This document shows positions 30,249 through 41,852 of a stretch of DNA of 64,000 nucleotides, piece by piece (positions within the stretch are counted from its first letter, which is position 1; each line of letters opens with the position of its first letter). Below the pieces are notes generated by a model, which did not search any database, was not told where the DNA came from, and worked only from the letters and a program-made list of their open reading frames with translations. This DNA comes from Maniola hyperantus (lineage: Eukaryota; Arthropoda; Insecta; Lepidoptera; Nymphalidae). The translations under genes and the position numbers were made by a program. The stretch is from contig NC_048561.1 in assembly GCF_902806685.2 (NCBI RefSeq), positions 4,835,157 through 4,899,156 on the forward strand, read 5' to 3'.

Positions 30249-31757
30249 GTGTTGGTGGAAGAAGGTGGTGGGAAAATGGGGGAGGAACCTCCTCCGGAAC
30301 CCCCTGATCCAGGGGCATATGTAACTGTGACAACAGAACCGATGACAACAGAACCGACTGAGAGCCCGCAGGCCATGCCTATGGACTTTGAAACGACCAC
30401 GCGTGGTACGAAACGGTCGAACCAACAAAGCGAAAGTGATCAAATCGGTTCATCCTCAAAAAAAACAATAACAGACCCAGGTTCAACAACCCCTTCCATA
30501 CAAAATGTGTACCTCCACCCCTCCCTTTCGGACGCCCCCAAAAAATACCTGAATGATGATAAAGGTCCATTCATTGTATACGTCTCCCGAGAAGTGTCTG
30601 ACCCATCAGCCGGCGCTTCCATGAGAGCGATTACATTTGGCCAGTTTTTACATCGGAATCGTATAAGGTCGATCCTCAACGATGGCATTAAAAGTGTAGG
30701 GAGAAATAAAGTGTCTGTCGAGTTCTCTTGTGTCCAAGCAGCCAATGAGTTTCTAGAAAACCCTATTCTTAAACTCTCTAAATACACTGCTTTTATCCCC
30801 ACATTTAATATAACCCGTATGGGATTAGTAAGAGGTGTTCCCGTTGACTGGCATCTGGAAGAGTTCATTGAATCATTGGAACTCCCCACAGGCTGTGGAG
30901 AGATCCTCAAAGCCCGTCGCCTCAACCGCAAAGATGTGACTGATGGTGTTGTGACCTGGATTCCAACCCAATCCATTGTACTGACATTTAGAGGGCAATC
31001 ACTCCCGAATAGAATATACTCATACCATACTTCCCTCCCTGTGGAAACTTACCGTCTCCCCACAATCCAGTGTTTAAATTGCTGCCGCTTTGGGCACATC
31101 AAAGCTCAATGTAGGTCCAAGCCTAGGTGCTTTAAGTGCTCCCAACCTCATACAGGGGAATCCTGCGGGGTCTCCACCGAAAACTCTACGTGCTTACTTT
31201 GCTCTGGCAGACACATGGCCACTAACAAAAACTGCCCAGAACATTCTAGGCAGCACGCAATAAAACTCCTAATGTCAGAAGAAAACCTCTCATACCAAGA
31301 TGCTTCCTCCCGTTTCCCACCTGTTCAGCGCTCTTACGCTGAAGTTGCAAAAGAGATATTCACACCACCTACTTACTCTCCTAGACCGTCCACTCCCAAC
31401 CCCAGAGTACGCCCTACATCAACTCCAACGAAATCATACCGACAAACCACTCTCCGTAGCCCCCGCCCCAGACCCCAACCTACAAAGGGGTATGATCGAC
31501 AAGCACATCAGGATATTATCCGCAATTTCCCCTCCTCCTCACCCAATGGCTGCGCTCTTAACACAGAGCGTGAATACCCTTATGCCTCATCTGCACCGAA
31601 TAATGATATAAGTCACCTCATCAAATCCCTTACAAACATACTTGAAATGACTCCCCTACCGTCCAACGCTGCCGAAATTATCATCAAAGTCGTTTCCATT
31701 CTTAGCAATGGCCTCCATGGAGATACTCCAGTGGAATTGCCAAAGTGCACGTCGTAA
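30249..31757 (+). CDS. LINE ORF1 protein (zinc-knuckle, gag-like), 502 aa
   Basis: Nucleic-acid-binding protein that packages the LINE RNA into cytoplasmic particles. Acidic, Pro-rich N-terminus (EEPPPEPPDPG), then a basic segment. An RRM-like region follows at about 100-250, with GPFIVYVSREVSDP, TFGQFLHRNRIRSI and MGLVRGVPVDWHLEEFIESL. Three CCHC zinc knuckles sit at about 275-335 (CLNCCRFGHIKAQC; CFKCSQPHTGESC; CLLCSGRHMATNKNC). The C-terminal third is Pro/Ser-rich. Start chosen at the first ATG after the short 5' UTR. ORF1 overlaps ORF2 by 50 bp in a different frame. Same family as the decayed ORF1 at 6.2-6.9 kb. Confidence 0.88.
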   Translation: MLVEEGGGKMGEEPPPEPPDPGAYVTVTTEPMTTEPTESPQAMPMDFETTTRGTKRSNQQSESDQIGSSSKKTITDPGSTTPSIQNVYLHPSLSDAPKKYLNDDKGPFIVYVSREVSDPSAGASMRAITFGQFLHRNRIRSILNDGIKSVGRNKVSVEFSCVQAANEFLENPILKLSKYTAFIPTFNITRMGLVRGVPVDWHLEEFIESLELPTGCGEILKARRLNRKDVTDGVVTWIPTQSIVLTFRGQSLPNRIYSYHTSLPVETYRLPTIQCLNCCRFGHIKAQCRSKPRCFKCSQPHTGESCGVSTENSTCLLCSGRHMATNKNCPEHSRQHAIKLLMSEENLSYQDASSRFPPVQRSYAEVAKEIFTPPTYSPRPSTPNPRVRPTSTPTKSYRQTTLRSPRPRPQPTKGYDRQAHQDIIRNFPSSSPNGCALNTEREYPYASSAPNNDISHLIKSLTNILEMTPLPSNAAEIIIKVVSILSNGLHGDTPVELPKCTS

Positions 31758-33267
31758 GAAACATGAACTTCTCCAGCTAATTAATAATCACAAGCCCGCT
31801 GTCCTTGCCATCTCTGAGACATGGCTTCTGCCTGGCTCCCGTTTTCGGGTCCCGGGTTATGCCTGTCTGAGGGATGACAGGGATGACGGCTATGCAGGAA
31901 GCGCTATCTTTCTTAAGCGCTCTCTTGCATACTCTTCAATTTCACTCCCACCTCACTCCCAGCAGTTTAATGCTGTTGCAGTGAGATCCCTTGACATATC
32001 TTTTCTCTCAATTTATATCCCTCACCCCGATTCCTCTATTATTCCTGAATTAAAATCTGTCATTTCTTCTCTTCCACCCCCAGTCTTTGTGATGGGGGAC
32101 TTCAACTCCCATCACACATCCTGGGGTTCTTACTACTGTGATGCATTCTCTACTCTTCTGTTGGATATTTTTGATGAGTTAAATGTTTGTACCCTCAACG
32201 ATGGGTCTCCAACAAGAAGAGTATACCCTCATCAAAATCCTAGATCTGCTGTTGATCTATCCCTTTGTTCTCCTTCTTTAGCGTCTCTTACTTCCTGGAC
32301 AACCCTTCCTAGTTCCCACGGAAGTGACCACTTTCCTATCCTACTTTCAATTGCCCAAAAATCTATCCCACTTTATAACCCTAATCCTCTCCTTAAATAT
32401 AAACTAAACAAAGCCAACTGGTCTGCCTTCGCAGAATCGGTTGACGTCCATTTAGATAGCCTACCAAGGATGACAGATGAGGAAAATATAGAACTCTACT
32501 ACAACAACTTTGTCAAAATTTTGAAAGAATCAGCTGACCTCCACATACCGCTCAAAAAGACTGAACGTGATTTTATAACATCACCCCCCTGGTGGGATGA
32601 CGAATGTACTAATCTCATAAATAAACGTAAAGAAGCAGAGCTTTCCTACACGATGCTAATGTCCCGTGAAAATTTTTTGGAATACCAACGTACAAATGCC
32701 AAAGTCAAAAGGATGGTTGTGAAAAAGAAAAAGTTAGGATGGAGAAACTTTTGTGAATCTTTAGACCCCCGTTCACCATCTACACTGGTTTGGGAACGAA
32801 TTAAAAGATTCCGTCAATCCGTTTCCTCCACTGACCCCTCCTCTAACAACCCATCTGTTTGGTTAGAGGCTTTTGCGGATAAACTTGCTCCCCCCTTTGT
32901 TCCATTTGAAAGCTCATATTATTCCCCATCTTTACTTTCTTCCACAGATAATATGGATGCCCCTTTTAGCCCCTTGGAATTACAATGTGTCCTTTCAGAC
33001 CTCAAAGACTCCACTCCAGGGGTTGATGGCTTACCGTACTCCTTTATTGCAAAACTAAACACTAATGCGAAACACTCCTTTGTCAGTATGATAAACAGGT
33101 TTCTAGAAACAGGAATCGTTCCAGGACCTTGGAAAACTCAATTAATAATCCCTATAAAGAAACCTGGTAAGGACCCCTTGGACCCAAACTCGTATCGCCC
33201 GATCGCTCTCTCCTCCACTTTGGCCAAAATTATGGAGCATTTGATTAAAAACCGTCTGCAGGCCTAG
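31708..33267 (+). pseudogene. LINE ORF2, 5' part: APE endonuclease and start of RT
   Basis: Encodes the target-nicking APE-type endonuclease (residues 1 to about 225). Its motifs are LQWNCQSARRKKHELL, ISETWLLPGS, VMGDFNSHHTSWGS and the catalytic SHGSDHFPI. A linker with PPWWDDEC follows, then the first RT motifs (TPGVDGLPYSF, YRPIALSSTLAK). Genuine LINE sequence stops at codon 517 (CTG, 33256-33258). The last residues and stop at 33267 are from the inserted transposon. Translation may begin within ORF1 by frameshift or reinitiation. Intact up to the insertion. Confidence 0.9.
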
Positions 33268-36223
33268 CATGGGCCGGGAAATTTTCTCCCCGAGGAAAGG
33301 ATAAAAATTTTATCCCCTCCGATAGTTATTTCCACTCTCCGAGCATGGGCACAGGGTTGGATATAATTATCCCCGGTGATAAGGCGGGGAAAGACTAGTC
33401 CTCGGTTAATGTCAAAGTGTTATTATTTTTTATCTGTGCTTTTGATTTTGCTCGTTTTCGTTACTCGTAACTCGTCTGTGGCTGCTTTTTATTTTAAAAG
33501 AGCTAGAAGCCGGAGCCGTAAAATAGTTTAAAAAACATTCACAGAAGATTATGCACGTAAGTATTGTTATTGTTTGTGTTTACCTAACCTAACTCCACTT
33601 TTGAATTATCCAAATTAAAAAATAAACGAATAGTTGAAATTCCTAGCTATCACAGTAAGTATCACAAAGACAATTTATGTTAGTCAGTACACAAAATTGA
33701 AGTGATAATATATTGATATTGTTAGCGACAAAGAAATGCATAAATTGTTGTTTTATTTGCAGACATGGAAATATGTACTTGAAGAAGGGCACTGGCCACT
33801 GACTGACAAGTATGATGAGGCAGCTCGGGATGTAGGACCACCGGGAAATGTCTCAATAGTGCCGTCGGTCACATATATGAGCACATAAGTGTTCAATATT
33901 AATTATCACTGTTGGGCATAAATGCTCAACAGGAATTGGACCTGAAGACTCCATAATGGGCAGTCAGAGAGATGCGTGTATTAATTTAGTTCTATTAAAT
34001 GTGTGTCTTGTATAACAAACTCAAAATAACTTTAGGTACCTACCTATTGGAATAGGTAAGTTAGGTACACATCTTATCAACATAAAATATTTTCATTATT
34101 GTTTGAGATGATGATAAAACTAACAGTTCAGCACACTGCACTGAGAAGAGTTCAATATCACTTAAAATTGGTTAAGCTGGTATGGTTTGAGCTATTAAAC
34201 TAACCTAATTTCTTTATAAGCATGTCAAGCCAATGTTTTTTATCTTATGGCAGGAAATCTTTGAAGTGTCGGTGGTGGACTATGGTGAGACTGTCCTTTT
34301 ACCCACTTTGTACACAGTGGGTACTTTATAAAACCAATAGCCCCGAGTGGTTTTCCTATAAATGCCAATAAATAAATAAAAAGTAAGTAGAGGATATGTA
34401 CATTTTTGTAATTTGTAAATAGTTATGAATATAGGAAGTTATTCTATGGCAGTGTGGTTTGATTGAACATTAAACTTGTTACTTCCTTTTCTTAAGGATA
34501 ATAGCACTACTTTTAGATCTGTTAAGTTAACATCAGAGATTTGTGTACATCCAAATAAGCATTGTTTTAATTGGTATTCCTAATATTATGCCTAAGAGTT
34601 TGTGTTTGTTACTCAATCACACAGAAAGAGTACTTAAAGCAAAATTATTTTTTGAAGAAACTTATTTTTTGTTATAGCAGCAATAGAAATAAGTACAAAA
34701 TTTCAATTTTAACCTGTTACGTTTCAGGAGACAGACAGATGGAGAGCTGAGACTGTAATAGGGTCCCATTGGTACCCTACAGGACCCTAGTAGTAGTAGT
34801 AGATATAAGGATGGGTTTGCACAAGGTGGTTTTAGGTAATAGGTAGTTAAAGAAATATATTTTAATGCAAATATGTATTTATTATTCCATCCCTTTTTCC
34901 CTTTTATTGTCGGGCAACAGTTAGCAGTCTGGTTTGATCCATAGATATGTGAGATTTCTTTATTTGTTACATTTTCTAGTCTGTCCTTTGGTTGTTCCAT
35001 TGGAATTCTGAAATATACAATTTATACATTAATGATTTTCAATAATAATAAATTAAGAGTAAGAGGATATACTGAAATGGTCTATAAAGTATAATAGGCT
35101 AACATATTTACTCTTACAAAACACTTATGATGAACCATTATAATTTGTAAAGTGTTATTGTGTTTGTGTATCATTATGTATTTAACTATGATATAGGTGT
35201 GTATTTTAATTTAAGAATTGTTTTGTTAAATTAGACTCCTGCCTATTTTGTTCAAATAAATGATTTTATTATAATGAGTCATTGTGTTATTTTATATTTC
35301 CAAAAATCCATACTAATATTATAAATGCGAAAGTGTGTCTGCCTGTCTGTCTGCTAGCTTTTCACAGCCCAACAGTCTAACCGATTTAGATGAAATTTAG
35401 TACCTACAGAGTTAGCTTACATCCCGAGGATGGACACCGGCTACTTTTTATTCTGGAAAATCAAATAGTTCTCACAGGATTTTCAAAACCTAAATCCACA
35501 CAGATGAAGTCGCGGGCAATAGTCATCCCATGACCTTGACTTGTATCTCACTGGTAACTACCATCTGCCAAGAGTCTTATAGATGTGAGGACGTAGAATA
35601 AATAGATAATAGCCGCATGTAGGACCTATTTGTAGGTACCTACTACCTACCTAAGTAGGTACCTATTCGTTTGCACAAGATGGTTTTAGGTAATAGGTAA
35701 GTACTTAGGTACTTACTTTTATGAATCCATCCATCGAATTAATCGGCTTTAGTGCTTCATTAAGCTGCTCGCACAAGTACAGCACATAATATTTGTCCAT
35801 CCGAAACAAGTGTCGGAACTCAGCGTCGGGAAATTCAAAGGGATTACTTCCATCACTAATTACGTGCTCATGTTATTTTCGTTCTAAATTCTCTATTTCA
35901 AACTAATAAAAAAAGCGCGAGACATGTTTTTTGATCTTTTAATAATTGAGTTAAAGTTCTATGAGCTTATACCCACCTCTAATCTCGATGATAAAATTAT
36001 CCCTCTCAAATGTCAAAAGAGGACAGTTTATCTTCTTTTATTTGGCCCCATGCTATAGACGGTGGATAAATAGTCCCCCGAGTCCCCGTGAAATGTCAAA
36101 CGGGGATAAACTTCTCCTCTCCCCTGTTGCCGTGCTCTGAGGGGTGGAGAAGTTAATGTTATCTCCTGTGCAGTGGATAAAATCGGGGGATATAATTTTT
36201 ATCTTCGGCCCATGCTAGCCGTG
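33259..36223. mobile_element. 2,965-bp non-autonomous DNA transposon, copy 1
   Basis: Ends are CAGGCCTAGCATGGGCCGGG on the left and, inverted, CACGGCTAGCATGGGCCGAA on the right, flanked by CTG (33256-33258 and 36224-36226), a 3-bp duplication. AGCATGGGC recurs just inside both ends, and a GATAAAAATTTTATCC palindrome lies at 33300. No transposase. Cargo includes a possible spliced mini-gene: ATG CAC at 33551, a GTAAGT donor, TTTGCAG acceptor and an exon to 33888. There is also a separate exon-like block after CAG at 34254 (EIFEVSVVDYGETVLLP). A short Helitron fragment is carried at about 35311-35524. The superfamily is unknown; the 3-bp CTG target might suit a PIF/Harbinger relative, Zator or CMC. 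Confidence 0.8.
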
Positions 36224-36226
36224 CTG

Positions 36227-39191
36227 CAGGCCTAGCATGGGCCGGGAAATTTTCTCCCCGAGGAAAGGATAAAAATTTTATCCCCTCCGATAGTTATTTC
36301 CACTCTCCGAGCATGGGCACAGGGTTGGATATAATTATCCCCGGTGATAAGGCGGGGAAAGACTAGTCCTCGGTTAATGTCAAAGTGTTATTATTTTTTA
36401 TCTGTGCTTTTGATTTTGCTCGTTTTCGTTACTCGTAACTCGTCTGTGGCTGCTTTTTATTTTAAAAGAGCTAGAAGCCGGAGCCGTAAAATAGTTTAAA
36501 AAACATTCACAGAAGATTATGCACGTAAGTATTGTTATTGTTTGTGTTTACCTAACCTAACTCCACTTTTGAATTATCCAAATTAAAAAATAAACGAATA
36601 GTTGAAATTCCTAGCTATCACAGTAAGTATCACAAAGACAATTTATGTTAGTCAGTACACAAAATTGAAGTGATAATATATTGATATTGTTAGCGACAAA
36701 GAAATGCATAAATTGTTGTTTTATTTGCAGACATGGAAATATGTACTTGAAGAAGGGCACTGGCCACTGACTGACAAGTATGATGAGGCAGCTCGGGATG
36801 TAGGACCACCGGGAAATGTCTCAATAGTGCCGTCGGTCACATATATGAGCACATAAGTGTTCAATATTAATTATCACTGTTGGGCATAAATGCTCAACAG
36901 GAATTGGACCTGAAGACTCCATAATGGGCAGTCAGAGAGATGCGTGTATTAATTTAGTTCTATTAAATGTGTGTCTTGTATAACAAACTCAAAATAACTT
37001 TAGGTACCTACCTATTGGAATAGGTAAGTTAGGTACACATCTTATCAACATAAAATATTTTCATTATTGTTTGAGATGATGATAAAACTAACAGTTCAGC
37101 ACACTGCACTGAGAAGAGTTCAATATCACTTAAAATTGGTTAAGCTGGTATGGTTTGAGCTATTAAACTAACCTAATTTCTTTATAAGCATGTCAAGCCA
37201 ATGTTTTTTATCTTATGGCAGGAAATCTTTGAAGTGTCGGTGGTGGACTATAGTGAGACTGTCCTTTTACCCACTTTGTACACAGTGGGTACTTTATAAA
37301 ACCAATAGCCCCGAGTGGTTTTCCTATAAATGCCAATAAATAAATAAAAAGTAAGTAGAGGATATGTACATTTTTGTAATTTGTAAATAGTTATGAATAT
37401 AGGAAGTTATTCTATGGCAGTGTGGTTTGATTGAACATTAAACTTGTTACTTCCTTTTCTTAAGGATAATAGCACTACTTTTAGATCTGTTAAGTTAACA
37501 TCAGAGATTTGTGTACATCCAAATAAGCATTGTTTTAATTGGTATTCCTAATATTATGCCTAAGAGTTTGTGTTTGTTACTCAATCACACAGAAAGAGTA
37601 CTTAAAGCAAAATTATTTTTTGAAGAAACTTATTTTTTGTTATAGCAGCAATAGAAATAAGTACAAAATTTCAATTTTAACCTGTTACGTTTCAGGAGAC
37701 AGACAGATGGAGAGCTGAGACTGTAATAGGGTCCCATTGGTACCCTACAGGACCCTAGTAGTAGTAGTAGATATAAGGATGGGTTTGCACAAGGTGGTTT
37801 TAGGTAATAGGTAGTTAAAGAAATATATTTTAATGCAAATATGTATTTATTATTCCATCCCTTTTTCCCTTTTATTGTCGGGCAACAGTTAGCAGTCTGG
37901 TTTGATCCATAGATATGTGAGATTTCTTTATTTGTTACATTTTCTAGTCTGTCCTTTGGTTGTTCCATTGGAATTCTGAAATATACAATTTATACATTAA
38001 TGATTTTCAATAATAATAAATTAAGAGTAAGAGGATATACTGAAATGGTCTATAAAGTATAATAGGCTAACATATTTACTCTTACAAAACACTTATGATG
38101 AACCATTATAATTTGTAAAGTGTTATTGTGTTTGTGTATCATTATGTATTTAACTATGATATAGGTGTGTATTTTAATTTAAGAATTGTTTTGTTAAATT
38201 AGACTCCTGCCTATTTTGTTCAAATAAATGATTTTATTATAATGAGTCATTGTGTTATTTTATATTTCCAAAAATCCATACTAATATTATAAATGCGAAA
38301 GTGTGTCTGCCTGTCTGTCTGCTAGCTTTTCACAGCCCAACAGTCTAACCGATTTAGATGAAATTTAGTACCTACAGAGTTAGCTTACATCCCGAGGATG
38401 GACACCGGCTACTTTTTATTCTGGAAAATCAAATAGTTCTCACAGGATTTTCAAAACCTAAATCCACACAGATGAAGTCGCGGGCAATAGTCATCCCATG
38501 ACCTTGACTTGTATCTCACTGGTAACTACCATCTGCCAAGAGTCTTATAGATGTGAGGACGTAGAATAAATAGATAATAGCCGCATGTAGGACCTATTTG
38601 TAGGTACCTACTACCTACCTAAGTAGGTACCTATTCGTTTGCACAAGATGGTTTTAGGTAATAGGTAAGTACTTAGGTACTTACTTTTATGAATCCATCC
38701 ATCGAATTAATCGGCTTTAGTGCTTCATTAAGCTGCTCGCACAAGTACAGCACATAATATTTGTCCATCCGAAACAAGTGTCGGAACTCAGCGTCGGGAA
38801 ATTCAAAGGGATTACTTCCATCACTAATTACGTGCTCATGTTATTTTCGTTCTAAATTCTCTATTTCAAACTAATAAAAAAAGCGCGAGACATGTTTTTT
38901 GATCTTTTAATAATTGAGTTAAAGTTCTATGAGCTTATACCCACCTCTAATCTCGATGATAAAATTATCCCTCTCAAATGTCAAAAGAGGACAGTTTATC
39001 TTCTTTTATTTGGCCCCATGCTATAGACGGTGGATAAATAGTCCCCCGAGTCCCCGTGAAATGTCAAACGGGGATAAACTTCTCCTCTCCCCTGTTGCCG
39101 TGCTCTGAGGGGTGGAGAAGTTAATGTTATCTCCTGTGCAGTGGATAAAATCGGGGGATATAATTTTTATCTTCGGCCCATGCTAGCCGTG
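36227..39191. mobile_element. 2,965-bp non-autonomous DNA transposon, copy 2 (tandem)
   Basis: Same length as copy 1 and almost identical; the one difference I found by eye is G to A in ACTATAGTGAGACTG at about 37252 (copy 1 has ACTATGGTGAGACTG). Flanked by CTG on both sides (36224-36226 shared with copy 1, and 39192-39194). The pair therefore reads CTG-copy-CTG-copy-CTG. This fits insertion of a second copy into the duplicated target, unequal exchange, or an assembly duplication. It carries its own copies of the internal Helitron fragment (about 38279-38492) and the antisense 112-codon frame, which is probably chance. Confidence 0.8.
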
Positions 39192-39194
39192 CTG

Positions 39195-41333
39195 GAGTGG
39201 ATAATGGAAAGCAAAGGTTTACTCGCTAAGTCACAATTTGGTTTTAGAAAAGGTCTTGGCACAACTGACAGCCTTGGAGTTCTCTCTACAGACATCCGAA
39301 TAGCCCTAGCTAAAGGTGAGTACCTTGTGGGAGTATTTCTGGATATTGCAGCAGCGTATGACAATGTTCTGCTCCCGGTGCTCAGGCAGAAACTGCAACA
39401 GCTGAGTATCCCACCGAGAATGACACGTATCATATGTAATCTTCTCTCAGACAGAACTATTCTGGTGAGAACAAAATCCCAAAGTCTTCCCCCCAGAATG
39501 GTCTGGAAAGGTCTCCCTCAGGGTTCTGTTCTGAGCCCACTGCTCTATAATATCTATACTTATGATCTCGAACTGTCTGTAGAGAGTTTCTGTAACATCC
39601 TACAATACGCTGATGACATAGCCCTCTACTCCAGCTCCAACTCCATGGACGAAATTTCTACTCGGTTGAACTTTGCTTTGCAGTATCTAGGACAGTGGCT
39701 ATCAGATCACGGGCTCACATTATCAGTCGATAAATGCAAGGCTGTCATCTTCACTAGAAGAAGACAAATTCCTCTTCCCAATATTGTCTTCGAGGATCAA
39801 CACATTACACTTGTAAGCAAAACAAAATTTCTTGGTGTAGTATTAGATTCCAGACTTAACGGCGTAGCTCACTCTGAATATATAAGCCGAAAATGTGAAA
39901 GCTCTATCAATATCCTTCGGGCTCTATCAGGGGTATGGTGGGGAGCCCATCCATACACACAAAAAATATTGTACAATGCCATAGTACGCAGTCATTTGGA
40001 CTACGGATTATTCATATTAGATCCTATCAATAAATCGGCCGTAGAAAAACTAAACAAACTCCAATATAAATGCCTCAGGATAATTCTTGGGGCAATGAAA
40101 TCTTCCCCCACTAATGCATTGCAAGTAGAGTGTGTTGAACCTCCAATTCTTCTACGTGCTCAATATCTCAGTGATCGCTTTATTTGTAAGGTTTTGCAAC
40201 TCTCTTCCCACCCTTTATTAAATAGCCTCAATAACCTATCACCCGTCATAAAACCTAATCAGGACCCCCCTTGCCTTTTAAAAAGTTTCCTCAAGTTCAC
40301 CCGCTTACCACACCCCCTGCTCTCATCACCCAAGCTCCCTTTGTTCTCCACTAGTTTTGCAGGATTGACTCATTACCCAACCATTGCTAGCCTAGGACTT
40401 AGCAAAGACACAGTGGAAGCTGATGCTAAATTCAATGAAATATATCAGAAAAATTGGCCAGAACATTTAGCAGTATTTACAGATGCTTCCAAATTATCTA
40501 CTAATGGGTGTGTCGGTATAGCTTGTTGGATTCCAAAATATAAAATAACTTTACAATATAAATGCCCCCCAGAAACAACGGTATTCACTGGAGAGTCTAT
40601 CGCCATTTTAGAAGCTATCCTTTTTATAGAATCCCATAACATTCAACAATCATTAGTACTGACAGACTCCTTAAGTTGCCTCCAAGCACTTAAAGGAAAC
40701 CCCTTTCGTAGTAGAGCACTTATCTCCACCATCTTTAAAATCAAAGAAACCCTATATTCCTGCCACCAAAAAGGTCTATCTGTCACATTGGCTTGGATAC
40801 CAGGTCACACTGGTATAAAAGGTAATGAGAACGTGGATGCCTATGCAAAGCTTGCCACTGAGACAGGTTCCCTTTCTCACTATATGAACCATACTCAGGA
40901 TTTGCGAGCTCTTGCCAAAATCGACCTTATCAACTCATGGACTGCATTGTGGATTGAATCAAAATTGGTCAAAGGCAAATATTATGCTTCGATGCAGCCT
41001 GAAATTCCTCGAAGGCCCTGGTTCTTTTTTCATCAAAATATGGTTCGATGGGTTGCTTCAACCATCACTCGATTGCGTATCGGGCACGCCTGCACTCCAG
41101 TCCATCTGGCCAAATTGCGAATTAGGGATAACTCTATATGTGAATGCGGTTTGGACGAAGGGTCAGCTTCTCACATACTATTCTCCTGCCCCAAACTCCT
41201 CCATAAGTTATATGATGTCCTCCCTCCTAAGATCCCCCGTCCTATAAGTGTTGAATGTCTATTAATGTTTGTGTTTAGTCCTTATGTAAAATTCTTATGT
41301 AAATATATTAAGTGTAACAAGATAAAAGTGTAA
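39195..41333 (+). pseudogene. LINE ORF2, 3' part: RT and RNase H
   Basis: Continues ORF2 in frame from GAG at 39195. RT core: QFGFRKGLGTTDSL, FLDIAAAYDNV, GLPQGSVLSPLLYNIY and the catalytic QYADDIALYSS (about residue 653 of the uninterrupted protein). The thumb region is followed by an RNase H domain near 945-1075: FTDASKLSTNGCVGIACW, ESIAILEAILFIES, LTDSLSCLQAL and WIPGHTGIKGNENVD. A CCHC-like end (CECGLDEGSASHILFSC) follows, as in many LINEs. Uninterrupted ORF2 would have about 1,229 residues. Any ATG before 39195 lies in transposon sequence, so this half has no start of its own. Confidence 0.9.
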
Positions 41334-41587
41334 ATATCTATTTGTTTAGTCTATAGATTAACAATATTATAGTATAATGTACATAATCTCTCCTCTTGTG
41401 TTGTTGTAGGTTAACAAATACTAACAATAATCTAACTATTGTACAGCGTGTTTGGAAAATTCAATAGTAGAATTCTGAAACCGAGCAACCTCCTTCGTGT
41501 TTTCTTCAATCTACGCGATATTGGCGAAGTAAATTGTGCCGTGGTGGCACTACCAAAAGCCACTAAGCAAGAAACAACAACAACAAC
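41334..41587 (+). other. LINE 3' UTR and CAA-repeat tail
   Basis: Non-coding end of the LINE, closing with AAGAAACAACAACAACAAC instead of poly-A, then the second copy of the 12-bp duplication at 41588-41599. Confidence 0.75.
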
Positions 41588-41852
41588 AATTTTAATGACA
41601 TTAATAAATTATAACCAAGTTTTCATGTTTTCGTGTGCTGTAGTAAATATTTATATTTCTGTTAAATTTATCTGACCCTGCTTTAATAACAGGACTCTGT
41701 AGTCTGTATTTCCTTTCACCACCTCGATAACTATATTCTAAGGATTGATTTAGTGACTCGATTCATGCCTGAACGATTGACCACGGCTACGGATTACGGA
41801 CTTGTTTTTGCTTTGTGAAATGATTTTTCTGTGAATATATTTGTGCAGAAAA

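Larger units (their letters stand above)
30139..41587 (+). mobile_element. Full-length non-LTR retrotransposon (RNase H-bearing, I/Jockey group) with a 5.9-kb insertion
   Basis: Element ends are set by the 12-bp duplication. It has a short 5' UTR (about 110 bp), ORF1 (gag-like), an overlapping ORF2 (endonuclease, RT, RNase H), a 3' UTR and a tail of CAACAACAACAAC. Without the insertion it would be about 5.5 kb. ORF2 is split at 33258/39192 by two head-to-tail copies of a DNA transposon. Removing them together with the extra CTG copies restores one frame, so the LINE was intact when hit. The C-terminal RNase H places it in the I/R1-type group and not in Jockey itself; the exact clade needs a tree. 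Confidence 0.9.

Noticed and set aside
34662..37968. 112-residue minus-strand frame present in both tandem transposon copies
   Set aside because: Identical because the DNA is duplicated. It has no domain, and the splice-signal-supported exons are on the other strand.
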